Part shown: positions 23,140 through 34,320 of the stretch, piece by piece
How the letters are laid out: every line of letters begins with the position of its first letter
Numbering within the stretch: the first letter of the stretch is position 1
Source of the DNA: Symbiodinium sp. CCMP2592
Taxonomy: Eukaryota; Sar; Dinophyceae; Suessiales; Symbiodiniaceae
DNA: 64,000 nt
Assembly (NCBI GenBank): GCA_905221615.1
Contig: CAJNDT010001291.1
Span: 803,959-867,958, forward strand
Direction of reading: 5' to 3'
The notes under the pieces: generated by a model
Database searches by the model: none
What the model was told of the DNA's origin: nothing
What the model saw: only the letters and a program-made list of their open reading frames with translations
Position numbers and translations under genes: made by a program

Positions 23140-23533
23140 AGGTATACAACTTCGTGTTGGATGCTTTGGGGCTTTGGAGTTGGCATTGGAAGTTCAGGGG
23201 CACTATCTTTTGCAGCCTTCGCTATGAGCTCCTCGAGAAATAGGATTTGGGAAGGTCTGGCGCGGTGGAGCTTGCAGATGGTTACGGTTTGCTTGGAAGG
23301 TCGGGGCCTTCGTATGTAGTTCATTTCGAAACTTAGAAGTATCTCATCCCCAATGAATAAGATCTGTTTTAGGGTACCTACAACTCTACTTACTAAGTCC
23401 CCGACCCTCCAGGGGGTTGGCTTGTGGCTTCCGAAGGTTTTGGACGTAGGACCCCACAAATAAGGGTTCCAATGATTAGAACAGGGTTCCTTAAAAGGGG
23501 TCTACCATAAGGGATCTACAAGGGTTCTATAAA

Positions 23534-23633
23534 AAGGGGCCTTAATGATTAGGGTAGGGTTTTGGGGCCCATTGTACCATAACTATGAGAAGGAACCCCC
23601 AAAATAGTATGGCTAATTATTCAGGCCCTATAC
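23534..23633. mobile_element. foldback element, family F2
   Basis: AGGGGCCTTAATGATTAGGG and CTAATTATTCAGGCCCTATA. The conserved centre is GGGGCCCATTGTACCATAAC. Confidence 0.82.
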
Positions 23634-23796
23634 TAAGCTCATGGCATTAGGCTTTAGGGTTTAGGGCTCATGGGCATAGTTGTCAGTATATACTGCTGCC
23701 TCCCTTGGCCGTCCTCGTCCTGCCCCTGTTGTTGAACATGCAACTGCTCCCCTTGCTTCTATGACTTTTGCTGCCATTGTTGCTACCTTTGCCGAA

Positions 23797-23914
23797 TATA
23801 GGGGCCGTAACCTTAACAATCAGAATAGGGTGCGGTGTTTGGGTATATTATACTGAAAATATAATGAGGAATCCTCTAAAATTATTATATTCGCAATTAT
23901 TTTGGCCACTATAT
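23797..23914. mobile_element. foldback element, family F2
   Basis: TATAGGGGCCGTAACCTTAA and CAATTATTTTGGCCACTATA. The centre is more AT-rich than in other copies. Confidence 0.75.
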
Positions 23915-24077
23915 TACTATATTATTGCTGCCCATCTCACCATGCTAACACTTCGAAACATGCCCTTTCCAAGGCGCCGGAATCCCAGAGCTCGGGTGCA
24001 ATTAGGCCGGGACCTGTCCGTCCGGCTTTCCAACTTGCCGTGACACACCCGGCGCCGCCTCCTTCCCGTAGTATCTC

Positions 24078-24189
24078 CCCAGAGATCCCAATACCCCTTA
24101 ATTAACGAACATACCTTAAATTATATGGAGCTTAATAGTATGATTTAAGGTATACTCCTGAATTATTAGGGGGTATTGGGTTCTCTGGG
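24078..24189. mobile_element. foldback element, family F1, subtype with CCCC/GGGG
   Basis: CCCAGAGATCCCAATACCCC and GGGGGTATTGGGTTCTCTGG. Both arms carry ATACCCC/GGGGTAT where other F1 copies have ATATCCC/GGGATAT. Confidence 0.88.
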
Positions 24190-25104
24190 TCTCTGGTGTG
24201 CGTGGCTACCTCCCTTCCGCCGAGAGCCCGCAGCGGGCCTACCGCTGCTGGTACCGGCACGGCTTGCAAGCTTCGGGGTGGCCGATGGTGCCTGCCACAC
24301 GGTGTGGCTTCCACGTGGAATCGAACATCACACTGGTGAGTGGTTGGTTCACGCTGAAGCAGCTGACAAACCGCGTCCCCTAAACCCTAAACCCTAAACC
24401 CAAACCCTAAACCCTAAACCCTAAACCCTAAACCCTGTTCCGCTCCTCCGTCCGCACGGCCGACAGAAACAAACCTTTTCAGGCGATCAGGTGGATTTCA
24501 GAAACCCCAAACCCAAAATCCTGAACCCTACACATTGAACCCGGAGTCCCAAAACGCTTTTGTTGATCCCTCCAAAAGAGCCCTTCAAGGAACCCTAAAA
24601 GGAATTCCAAAAACCCCTCAGACCCTCGGACTTAAATTAAAGCTCTCCCTAAACCCTAAACTTGGCCCTAAACATACCTTAAACGTCCCTAAACCAAAAA
24701 ATTTAAACCCTAAACCCTATAAAACCTAAACCCTAAGAACCCTAAACCCTAAACCCTATAAACCCTAAACCCTACATAATCCCTAAACCTTAGACCCTGA
24801 ACCCGAAATCCTTTCCGCCTGCTCCACCCTTGTCCTTTTAGAAGTAATAGACAGAGGCCTATACCTATATCCCTTATTAGTAGGAATTATTTAAGAAGGT
24901 CTACTAGCCGGTCTGTACCCTAACCCCTAAACCCTAAACCCTAAACCCTAAGAACCCTAAACCCTAAGAACCCTAAACCCTATAAACCCCTATAAACCCT
25001 AAACCCTAGCCCTTTCTGCCTGCTCGCGAAGCCCTGTCCATGACCCGCGGATGCGCAAAAGCCGCCTTTGCACAGGGCAGCGTAGATCTGGGATTTGAAG
25101 TAAC

Positions 25105-25275
25105 CAGGGTTTAGGGTTTAGGGGTTTGGGGGTTTAGGGTTTAGGGGTTTGGGGGTTTAGGGTTTAGGGTTTAGGGGTTTGGGGGTTTAGGGTTGAGGGT
25201 TTAGGGGTTTGGGGGTTTAGGATTTAGGGGTTTGGGGGTTTAGGGTTTAAGGGTTTGGGGGTTTAGGGTTTAGGG
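25105..25275. repeat. TTTAGGG-derived minisatellite
   Basis: Repeats of GGTTTAGGGGTTTGGGGGTT alternating with GGTTTAGGGTTTA, about 21-35 bp per unit. Confidence 0.85.
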
Positions 25276-25280
25276 GGGCT

Positions 25281-25340
25281 TTGAAGTAGCCAGGGAGAAA
25301 CCAATATAAACTGTTATTTCACAATGGCTCCTTTAAGTTT
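25281..25340. repeat. dispersed repeat F19, shortened
   Basis: TGAAGTAGCCAGGGAGAAAC and TTTCACAATGGCTCCTTTAA match the first part of 17684-17765. Confidence 0.5.
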
Positions 25341-26676
25341 CAGCAGTTCAGGGTCCACGGCTTAGGGACTAGTGTTGTTGCCGCTAGGGGTTTAAGGGTT
25401 TGGGGTTTTGGAGGTCTGGGGGGTTTTGAGGGTTTGGGGGGTTTGGGGGTTGAGGGGGTCTAGGGCTTGGGGATCTGAGTTGTAGAGGTTCAAAGATAGA
25501 CGAGTTAAAAAAAAAAAAAAGCTTTAGAGCCCAGGGCTTGGTGAGCTAAGTTGTAGGGGTTTAAAGTTTAGGGTTTAGCCCTTGCGCCTGAGCCCTGACC
25601 AGCCCAGACCACACCAAGAGCGATCCCTTAAGCGGCCCAGGAAACCCTAGATCCCTTAAAGGAGCCCTTCAAGGAAACCTTCTAGATCCCTTAAAGGAGC
25701 CCTTAAAAGGAAACCCTACAGATCCCTGTAAGGGTTCCCTTTAAGGCGTCCTTTCAAGGATCCCTTAAGAGGCGTTAGGGCTGCCTTGGCGGAGGACCAC
25801 GCCAAGCTCACGAGGTCGTGGAGTGCTGTCGCCGGGTGGACCTTGAGAAGCCTATTTTGGGTGCGGCTCCCACCCAGTACTACGGATCATATCAAAGTAA
25901 TAGTAATAATAGGAATTGTGATAGTAATAACAATAAGAATAACATTTACAACACTAAAAATGATATTGGTAATAATGCAAAAGTAGTAACCATAATCGTA
26001 ATAATACTAGCAACCATGATAATAGAACTTGGGTACTGTCCCCCACCCAGTAACTGTATATGTTATTTGGGATCATGTTAAGGGCTATGTATACTTATAT
26101 CATAGAAAAAAATTATCCAACTGTTGCAGAATTGGAGCCGTACCCAAAGCCTACTGGGTTGAGGGTTTGGGACTAGGGTTTAGGGTTTGGGGTGTGGGCT
26201 TTAGGGCTTGGGAGCCCACTGTGTAATGTAGGAGCCTGACAATTAGAACAAGCTTCATTTAACTTATATAAGGGCTCTATAAGGCGTAGTAACTGTAGGG
26301 GTTAAGGGGAAAGGGGCAAAGCAATTAGAATACGCTGTTTGCTATATTGAAGGATCATGATAGAAAGCTGCGCTATTGGTAGGCATTCAAGCCTCTATAC
26401 TGCTGGGAGTGGGGCATGGGGGGCGGGGGTTGGAAACCTTTCGGAGGTTTCCTTTTTTGTGCGGCTGGCATTTCGAGCTTTTAGTGCTTTAGGGTGTCGG
26501 CACCCAAATCCCTAGATCCTAAACCTAAACTCTAAACCTAAACCCTAAAGGTGCGGCATTGAGGCTTTAAATGGTTTAGGGTCTAGCGCTCTCGGTTTCG
26601 TGGGGGTCTAAGGCTGTCCGGCCCCAGTATTCAGTAGGGCTTTGGGTTTTGGGTTTGGGGTTTTGGGTTTATGGGT

Positions 26677-27129
26677 TTAGGGTTGAGGGTTCAGGTTGCT
26701 TCGGGACTGGGTTTCAGATTTTTTTTGTGACGAGGAAAAACGACAAACGCTGTTGCTGTCGTGCAACTGCTTGAGGACATCAGAGATGTCGTACTGTTCG
26801 GCTGATTTGCGAAGCGTCCGTATAATAAAAGAAGCCAAAAGCGCTTCTTGCCGCGTCCTAAAGATCTCGATGACGAGAGGGCGGCCAGCAGCCAGCAAGC
26901 GTACTATCCATGCTTGCCCCGCATTCGGGGTAAGAGATACCACCGGTACCAGATGAATTGGCATCTCGGCAATGCCGAGACGCCTGGTAAACGCAGTGTC
27001 CACGACGTTTCGTGGCAAGGGGAATCCACCATCCGATTGGCCCCGAGTGGGTGGATAGAGCAACACGCACCAGGTACCAAACCATACTATGTCATGCATG
27101 CGTGTATACCCCTCGAGCCAGAATCTCAA
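26677..27129 (-). CDS. coding-like ORF captured in repeats, unknown product
   Basis: The frame is open for 150 codons. The 27127-27129 start is a TTG, so the first usable ATG is at 27097-27099, leaving 140 residues. Composition is protein-like throughout, with a region VPVVSLTPNAGQAWIVRLLA followed by PLVIEIFRTRQEALLASFII and a charged helix-like RTLRKSAEQYDISDVLKQLH. The beta-like strands followed by a helix could be the tail of a PH-like or similar domain, but I cannot name a family. The last residues (NLNPQP) read into TTTAGGG-type repeat, so the natural 3' end is lost or lies beyond an unseen splice site. The F10 element at 27229 lies about 100 bp upstream of the 5' side. It may be an exon or a gene fragment. 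Confidence 0.45.
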   Translation of the reverse strand: MRFWLEGYTRMHDIVWFGTWCVLLYPPTRGQSDGGFPLPRNVVDTAFTRRLGIAEMPIHLVPVVSLTPNAGQAWIVRLLAAGRPLVIEIFRTRQEALLASFIIRTLRKSAEQYDISDVLKQLHDSNSVCRFSSSQKKSETQSRSNLNPQP

Positions 27130-27228
27130 ATCCCGAACCCTGAAACCCCAAAACCCAAAACTTCAGACCCGGGAACCCCAGAGCTAAACCTGACAGTTCC
27201 CCCCACCTCCCCAATCGGTCTTTTTCGC

Positions 27229-27341
27229 CTAGGCCCCTGAGTAGGGCCCTTGATAACAAGGGTACCCTTTTTCCTACCATTCTGTTTCAATAAGGAGACA
27301 CCAAAATACAAAGTGCAAAAGCGCACTGCTTAGGCACCTAG
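27229..27341. mobile_element. foldback element, family F10
   Basis: CTAGGCCCCTGAGTAGGGCC at the left and GCGCACTGCTTAGGCACCTAG-type right end. The inner pair is GGGTACCCTTTTTCCTACC / TACAAAGTGCAAAAG. Confidence 0.75.
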
Positions 27342-27398
27342 TAGACCTTAAACCCCTAAAGATCCCTGATAGAACCCTCTAAGGATCCCTTTAAAGTA

Positions 27399-27490
27399 CC
27401 CAAAGAGCCCAATGCCCCTTAATTAAGGAATATAGCTTAAATCATAATATGAAGCCCTATATAATTTAAGCCACATTCCTTAATTCCCTT
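27399..27490. mobile_element. foldback element, family F1, right end decayed
   Basis: CCCAAAGAGCCCAATGCCCC and TTAATTAAGGAATATAGC on the left. The right arm ends at CACATTCCTTAATTCCC without the outer GGG motif. Confidence 0.65.
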
Positions 27491-27659
27491 ATAGAACCCT
27501 TAAAGATCCCTTTAAGGAGCCCTTTTAAGGAACCCTAGGTATTCCTTAAAGTAACAGAGGGAGCAGGAGCTTCCACAGCAGCCGGGCCGCCTTTTCCTCC
27601 ACGTGCTCAGTGGCTGTTGCAGGCAAAGGCGCCCCACGCCAAACGCCTCGGAAGTGGAT

Positions 27660-28960
27660 GGTGGGGTTCAGGGTTTAGGGTTTAAAGCTTTAGGGTTATA
27701 GGGTTGAGGGGTTCAGGGTTTAGGGCTTTAGGGTTATAGGGTTGAGGGGTTTAGGGTTTAGGGCTTTAGGGTTATAGGGTTGAGGGGTTCAGGGTTTAGG
27801 GTTTAGGGTTTTAGGGTTATAGGGTTGAGGGGTTCAGGGTTTAGGGCTTTAGGGTTATAGGGTTGAGGGGTTCAGGGTTTAGGGTTTAGGGCTTTAGGGT
27901 TATAGGGTTGAGGGGTTTAGGGTTTAGGGCTTTAGGGTTATAGGGTTGAGGGGTTTAGGGTTTAGGGGTTTAGGGTTATAGGGTTGAGGGGTTCAGGGTT
28001 TAGGGTTTAGGGCTTTAGGGTTATGGGGTTGAGGGGTTCAGGGTTTAGGGTTTAGGGCTTTAGGGTTATAGGGTTGAGGGGTTTAGGGTTTAGGGGTTTA
28101 GGGTTATAGGGTTGAGGGGTTCAGGGTTTAGGGCTTTAGGGTTGAGAGGTTCAGGGTTTAGGGTTTAGGGCTCTAGGGTTATAGGGTTGAGGGGTTCAGG
28201 GTTTAGGGTTTAGGGCTCTAGGGTTATAGGGTTGAGGGGTTCAGGGTTTAGGGTTTAGGGCTTTAGGGTTATAGGGTTGAGGGGTTTAGGGTTTAGGGCT
28301 TTAGGGTTATAGGGTTGAGGGGTTCAGGGTTTAGGGTTTAAGGCTTTAAGGTTTTAGGGTTGAGGGGTTTAGGGTTTAGGGCTTTAGGGTTATAGGGTTG
28401 AGGGGTTCAGGGTTTAGGGTTAAAGGGTTGAGGGGTTCAGGATTTAGGGTTTAGGGCTTTAAGGTAATAGGGTTGAGGGGTTTAGGGTTTAGGGTTTAGG
28501 GCTTTAGGGTTATAGGGTTTGAGGGGTTCAGGGTTTAGGGTTTAGGGTTCAGGGCTTTAGGGTTATAGGGTTGAGGGGTTTAGGGTTTAGGGGTTTAGGG
28601 TTGTAGGGTTTACGGTTGAGGGTTTAGGGTTTAGGGGTTGTGTTGTAGGGTTTACGGTTGAGGGTTTAGGGTTTAGGGGTTTAGAGTTGTAGGGTTTACG
28701 GTTGAGGGGTTTAGGGTTTAGGGGTTTAGGGTTGTAGGGTTTACGGTTGAGGGGTTTTGGGTTCAGGGGTTTAGGGTTTAGCGGTTTAGTGTTTAGGGGT
28801 TTAGGGTTCAGGGGTTTAGGGTTTAGGGTTTGAGGGGTTTGGGGTTTAGGGGTTTGGGGTTTAGGGCTTGTAGGGGTTCAGGGTTGAGGGTTGAGGGGTT
28901 TACGGTTTTGGGGTTTAGGGTTCAGGGTTGTAGGGTTTGAGGGTTGAGGGGGTTTAGGGC
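27660..28960. repeat. 38/45-bp minisatellite built from TTTAGGG variants
   Basis: About 30 units of GGGTTGAGGGGTTCAGGG, then one or two TTTAGGG, then GCTTTAGGGTTATA. Unit length alternates between 38 and 45 bp by gain or loss of one heptamer. After about 28590 the unit changes to a GTAGGGTTTACGGTTGAGGG type. All units run in the TTTAGGG orientation. Confidence 0.93.
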
Positions 28961-29086
28961 TTTTGGTGTTTGGGGCTGGGGTGTTTGGAGCTCAGTGGCT
29001 TGGGCCCTTGGGGGGTTGAAGGTTGATGAACCTCCAGACTCCGAGACCCCTGAAGCAATCACGGAAGGAGATCCCTTAAAAAAAAA

Positions 29087-29186
29087 GGATGGTTGTCAAA
29101 ATTATGGCCCCTTTTGGGGTACCCTAAGTAGTAGGTGCCGTATTATAATAGGGACCCAATAAGGGACCATATTTTGACAACCACCC
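29087..29186. mobile_element. foldback element, family F15
   Basis: GGATGGTTGTCAAAATTATG and CATATTTTGACAACCACCC. Only one copy seen in the window. Confidence 0.8.
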
Positions 29187-29639
29187 ATATCTAATATGGT
29201 ACATTCAATACTTTAACTGACGGGAATTGGGCTCGCAGGGTCTTAAACGCTGGGGTTTAGGTGGAGGAGTTTGAGGTAAAGGGCTTCTAGGGTCCAAAGG
29301 TTTGTTGGTTTTGGAGCTTGTTGGTGTTTGACTTTGATCTTTAGGGTTCGGAAGTTGGCATATGGAGATTTCCTACAAGATAAGGTGCTTAATCCGTTGG
29401 GAGTAACCTTATAAGATATCAGAGTTCTCATAAACGACTTCCCGCCCGAAGGTACAAAACTCTGGGCTGCGGGGTTTAGGGCACGTCGTTCCGTGACTTA
29501 GCGCTAGCACATGCGGAAGGTCTCCCAGAAAAAAACCTATTGAGCAGAAGACGAGTCACACGCAAACCTACGATTCCAGCCTGCGCAGTGCTCGGTGCAT
29601 CCCTACAAATCCCTACTTGTCGGGTATCCCGGGGAACTG

Positions 29640-29683
29640 AAGGTTAACCTTTTTGGTTATGTAGGGATCATATAGGTATTATA

Positions 29684-29738
<55 letters not shown>

Positions 29739-29773
29739 ACTATGGACTACCCAAAAAGGTTAAAGGTTACCTT
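29640..29773. mobile_element. foldback element with (AT)n centre, family F4
   Basis: AAGGTTAACCTTTTTGG and CCAAAAAGGTTAAAGGTTAC form arms around a perfect (AT) run at 29690-29734, itself self-complementary. A strong cruciform candidate. Confidence 0.82.
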
Positions 29774-29856
29774 CTCTACGACTAGGAATCCCTAGGACAT
29801 TCCGCAAGACCTGGGTTTTACCCGAGACCCCGAAGACCTTCGTGGAGCTCCTTCTT

Positions 29857-29962
29857 CTACTATTTGCTTAAGAACCCCCAAAAAATAAAAAATATATTCC
29901 TTATGGGGGTCATATAGGGATTATTATTTTTATTTTTTGGGGGTTTCTTAAGCAAATAGTAG
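29857..29962. mobile_element. foldback element, family F7
   Basis: CTACTATTTGCTTAAGAACC and TTTCTTAAGCAAATAGTAG. The central segment TCCTTATGGGGGTCATATAG is inverted relative to the copy at 6770. Confidence 0.92.
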
Positions 29963-30066
29963 TCTTCTTGCAGCCCCTTTGCAGGCCCCATGCTCCCAGC
30001 CGACGTTGCTCGGCTCCTGTTCGTCGAAGCCTCGGCTTCGCACGTTGAGGGTTTTGCATTCAGGTT

Positions 30067-30158
30067 CTACTTCAAGGATCAGGGGACGTAGTAAGTACAG
30101 TTATGTTGTAGACTCAGGTCGCTATAGTTGCGTCTACTTGCATCACTACTTCAGGTAG
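30067..30158. mobile_element. foldback element, family F3, shortened
   Basis: CTACTTCAAGGATCAGGGGA and CACTACTTCAGGTAG. The right inner arm is missing. Confidence 0.5.
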
Positions 30159-30776
30159 AAATGGGCTTAAAGTCTAGCGTTGAAGGGTTAGGGTTTACAA
30201 CTGGCTAGACACGGCGACCCGCAAGTAAATGTGCCACCCCCACTCTTCCAGAAGGCATTTCCATGTGCGATGTTTGTCTTTTTCTGAATTGAATAATTAA
30301 ACTCCTTCTTACTCAACGCCAACTAGGCGGAACCAAACAAGTAGTCAAGTGTGCCATGTATGCTCTTTTGGACAAGCTTCAACTGACCCTGCTGGATTTT
30401 CAACTTTACTGGTCGCCGAATGGAAGGAACCGCACAAAAAAGCGCCCCAAGTGGTCGATTCCACGATAAACGATCCCTGTGGACAAGAGTGTTTCGACAC
30501 CCCAATTTCGAGGATGTTCGGCCGCTGAATGCTCTCTGAAGAAAGCCCATCCTTGAGAGATGCTTGGAAGGCGAGGGATGCCCGGAACCCCAAATCCTAA
30601 ATCCTAGATGTTACGCCCTAGTCATCCTATATCCTGAAACCTACATCCTAAAACCTAATCCAAACCGACAACAACCCCCTTGAGGTTGAAATATATGTTG
30701 GTAAAGAGCATCTAGGATTCAGGATGTAAGAGTTTTTCATGGCGCAGAAGTTTTAAGTTTACGGTTTTTTTTTTTT

Positions 30777-30807
<31 letters not shown>

Positions 30808-30936
30808 GTTGGGTGCTCAAGGTGTTGTGAAGGTTTAGGGCTCGGGGTTTCGGGTCCGAGGGTTGAGGTTTGGGGGACTGGGTCTGGGATAGGGTTCTAC
30901 AACAGTTGGAGAGCCCGTTAAGTTATACTGTGCTTT

Positions 30937-31018
30937 TAAGTAACCAGGTAAGCTCTTATTTCATAACGGTTCCTTTAAGACAAAGTGTTAAAGCATGGTA
31001 CCCCAGAGCCCAGTATGT
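30937..31018. repeat. dispersed repeat F19
   Basis: CTTTTAAGTAACCAGG, ATTTCATAACGGTTCCTTTA and AAAGCATGGTACCCCAGAGC align with 17684-17765. Confidence 0.6.
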
Positions 31019-31500
31019 ATGAGCAGTATGTAACTGAGCACTTACAACTTTACTCGCAACCTACTTACTAGTCCCCTGCTTCCAAGCAAAGCATGTACCA
31101 CAACCCAAAACCTTGTACGAAACCTAAGCACCCAAACCCTAAACCCCAAACCCAAAGCCCTCTAAGCGACAGAACTGAAAAAAGACACTCACACCTACGC
31201 CGCAAGTCCTAGACGAAGGCTTTAAACACCCTGCAACACGCTTCCTAGAGCCCTAGAACACGCTAAAGGCTCAAACCTAAAACCCTAACACCCGCCTTAA
31301 CCCTAAACCCTGCAACCCTACACCCATAAACCCTAATCCCTAAACCCTAATCCCTAAACCCTACAACCCTACACCCCCTTAACCCTAATCCCTAAACCCA
31401 ATGCCTAATCCCTAAACCCTAAACCCTACAACCCTACACCGTCTTGGAAACCTCAGGGCCCGGCCGTTCAGGCGCCTTCGTACCTGGCACGGCTCAGTGT

Positions 31501-31634
31501 TTATAGGGACCCAAAAAAGCACATAAGCATAAGCATTTTATAGGGATATCCCTACCTTAATGGGCTTCATTATAAGGGGGTTTATATGGGATATCCCTAT
31601 CCTAATTTTTGCTTATGTGCTTTTTGGGTCCCTA
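31501..31634. mobile_element. foldback element, family F14
   Basis: TTATAGGGACCCAAAAAAGC and GCTTTTTGGGTCCCTAA, with inner pairs ATAAGCATAAGCA / TGCTTATGTGC and GGGATATCCCTA. Single copy in the window. Confidence 0.88.
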
Positions 31635-33044
31635 AGTTTAGGGCTTAAGGGCTAAGCGGTTTGGGGTCGACTCCCGGGCTCTGGCGGTTTAAGGTTTAGG
31701 GCTTTAGGGGTTTAGGGGTTTAGGGGATGAAGGGTTCAGGGTTTACGGTTGAGGGGATTTGGGCTTCAGGGTTTAGGGTACGGGTTTGTAGGGATTTAGG
31801 GTTCAGGGCTTCAGGGCTTCAGGGATTGAGGGACTTCGGGTTTAGGAGATTAGGGCTTACAGCAGGGTCTAGGAATTTCGGGTAGTGGATTTAGGGCCAA
31901 GGGTTCAGGATTTAGGGTTTGGGGTTTAGGATTTAGCATTCAGGATTTCGGATTTAGACAAAGGCGGATCTCAGAGCTTTGCTTGCCGGTGCGGGTGCCG
32001 TGCATGCCCTCCTCTCTTGCATGATACTACATGGCCTAGTGAAACTGGAATTCATAGAGCACAGCCAAGTTGCCAATGGACTGCCGCCTTGCGGGAAAAG
32101 GGAAGATGTCGAAGTTCGCGCTCTATGATGCCCGAAGCCTATTCTAGTTGTGAAGACCCCCTAGAACCCTACTATAGATCCCTTTATAGACCCCTTCTGG
32201 AAGCCTCTAAGGGAACCCAAGCCCCAATCTGGTTTCAACTCTCCTCGTCATCACTGAGACTGTGGACTGGTGTTAGGGTTTAGGTTCAGGTTTAGGGTTT
32301 AGGGGTTTGGGGTTCGCCTTCATGCAGCAGTAGAACAAGCTGATGGACTCGGCTTCCTACCTGCTACTAGTGCTTCATTGCAACATCATGCTTCTGAGTA
32401 ATAACGGAACATTTCGGCGAATAATTGGGCTCAGGAGGGTTCGTCAGATCGTATTACTAGTAGCTCCCAAACTTGGCCCTAAAGACCTGAAACCTTCAAT
32501 CTTTAGAAACTCCACACAGGAAGCCCCTCAGAGAAACTCCAAACCCCAAACCGCAAACCCCCAACACCGGTGGATGCACCCCCCCTATTCTACTTATTCA
32601 TATGAGAAGCCCACACCGCTAAATTCCTTGCGGGCAACCCTTGTCGAAGCGCTTTGAGTAACCAAGAGGAACCTTGAAAAGGAACCCTGTAAAAGGAACA
32701 AAAAACAGGAACCTCAAAAAAGGAACACCAAAAAAAGTAACTCCCCCCCCCAAAAAAAAAACTAAATCCTTAAGTTTGAAAAGGGGAACCCTTTTAAGAA
32801 AAACCCTTCGAGGCGCCTCTGCGCACGCCGCCGCCTGCGACGCCGGGCCGTGGGGATTCGGTTTCGCCACCTGCGGGTTTAGGGTTTAGGGTTGTACTAT
32901 ACTGAACTTAGAACCCTAGCAAAACTTATAATTTCAGCTGTTTCTTAAGGATTATAATAACTATTTCTAAGTACCCCTAAGTGTAGGGCTTACCTGGGGC
33001 TAGGGGTCTAGGGTTTAGGGGTTTAGGAGTTTAGGATTCTTTAA

Positions 33045-33083
33045 TGCAATAACGCCCCTTTCTCCAAGAGGGGCGTTATTGCA
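33045..33083. other. compact perfect hairpin
   Basis: TGCAATAACGCCCCT (33045-33059) and AGGGGCGTTATTGCA (33069-33083) are exact complements separated by 9 bases. It is much smaller than the foldback elements and not similar to any of them. Confidence 0.85.
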
Positions 33084-33444
33084 CGTTGAAAAGGGTTTTA
33101 GGGTTTAGGGGTGTAGGGGTTTGGGGTTTAGGATTTAGGGGTTTAGGGATTAAATAGGGGTTTAGGGTTTCGGCTCAAAGCCCCTTACACCCTAAACCCT
33201 AAACCGCTTCAGAGTTTAGGGGCTTGGCATTAGGGGTTGGGGTGAGGCATTAAGGGTTGAGGGGTTAGGCATTGGGGGGTTTAGGGCTCCTGTGGTTTGG
33301 AGTTAAGGGCCATTTTGGGGTTTGGGGCTTAGCATTTAGGGCTGAGGGTTTAGGCGTACGTTGCAGGGTTCAGGGCCTTGGGGAGATTCATATGGAAGCC
33401 TGAATGATTAAACTAGGGTTTTGGCGGGGATCTGTACTGTGACG

Positions 33445-33569
33445 TACTTGGAGGATCAGGGGACTTAGTAAGTAGGGTTATAAGTAAGGTAACTACAGTA
33501 TACCTACTTATAACCTTAATCAAGGTACCTTATAACCTTACTTACTAAGTCCCATGATCCTCCAAGTAG
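33445..33569. mobile_element. foldback element, family F3, near-perfect
   Basis: TACTTGGAGGATCAGGGGAC and ATGATCCTCCAAGTA. Both outer arms share the GG/CC variant of TAGAGG. Confidence 0.93.
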
Positions 33570-33729
33570 TGTCACATCACCAGGGAACCCGCACCCTACT
33601 TCTTCAGGCATGTTAGCGCCGTATCTCAGGATGCAAATGTTCGGATGAGGGTTTCGCGAGGTTTTCGGAGCTTCACAGGGTCATAGGGCTTAGGATTGAG
33701 TAAGTAGGGTATAAGTATAAGTAGGGTAT

Positions 33730-33837
33730 ATGGGAGTTTCCGAAAATAGGGGACCCTAATATTAGTACCCTAATTAGTCGGATCCTTATTATAAGGACCC
33801 CAAAATAAGGTACCCTAATTTTCGGAAACTCCCATAT
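33730..33837. mobile_element. foldback element, family F13, near-perfect
   Basis: ATATGGGAGTTTCCGAAAAT and ATTTTCGGAAACTCCCATAT pair exactly, and GGACCCTAATATTAGTACCC mirrors the inner right arm. Confidence 0.95.
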
Positions 33838-34036
33838 GTACAGTTATACGTAAACTAATTGCGGGCACAGGCTTCCTCTAGAGTCGTACGCAAAATATCT
33901 ACGGATACGACCTACCTTTTATTCTGTACCTAAAACTCTACTTATGACCCACGACGGAAGTTCCCTGCTGGGTGTGTTTAGGGATGAGGGATGCTGCAGG
34001 TCCATACATTTAGGCTTGGCTAAAACGAAGGGTTGT

Positions 34037-34146
34037 AATATAGGGGAACTTCATGAATCGAATATGGTTTTGGTGTATTCTACACCATCAATGTGCTATA
34101 CAGGAAGAATAACACTCATAGTGCCAATTATTCGGCTCTTGTATTC
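34037..34146. mobile_element. foldback element, family F2, diverged
   Basis: AATATAGGGGAACTTCATGA and CCAATTATTCGGCTCTTGTA with TTTTGGTGTA/TACACCA inside. Several arm mismatches. Confidence 0.5.
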
Positions 34147-34320
34147 GGCCATAGAAGCGCAGGGCGCAATGCCTGTGAGCTTTTACCACTCAAGGAAGCC
34201 TTCCGCTAAAGGAGATAGGTGTTCCAAGAGGCTACAAGTAAGGGGTGGGTTCCCCCGAGAGCCGAAAAACAAAAATCTAGCCGCTAAAGGCCTGATATCA
34301 TATTTCAGGGCTCTTCCATC

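Larger units (their letters stand above)
17057..26676. other. telomere-like matrix, foldback elements and microsatellites, no confident gene
   Basis: The 5' side of the UBL/RCC1 ORF (17057-17265) is unique but shows no recognised promoter. Frames at 17607-17933, 20384-20602, 22247-22531, 22992-23459 and 24132-24397 overlap foldback or repeat DNA. A GC-rich patch (18560-18670) and unique patches at 20200-20480, 21180-21300 and 21970-22240 hold nothing I can identify. Confidence 0.55.
27342..34320. other. telomere-like matrix with foldback elements, no confident gene
   Basis: Unique patches at 30180-30590 and 31960-32480 contain open frames. Minus 30323-30550 (75 codons, with RRPVKLKIQQGQLKLVQKSI) is the most protein-like, but no motif or splice support was found. 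Poly-T followed by poly-G occurs at 30763-30809. Confidence 0.5.

Noticed and set aside
22992-23459. 155-codon minus frame
   Set aside because: Its middle and C-terminal parts are translated from the F8 and F12 foldback elements.
33300-33325. Spliced-leader relic suggested by GGCCATTTTGG
   Set aside because: Only about ten bases match the dinoflagellate leader, the CTCAAG end is missing, and GGTTTGGGG repeat variants explain it.
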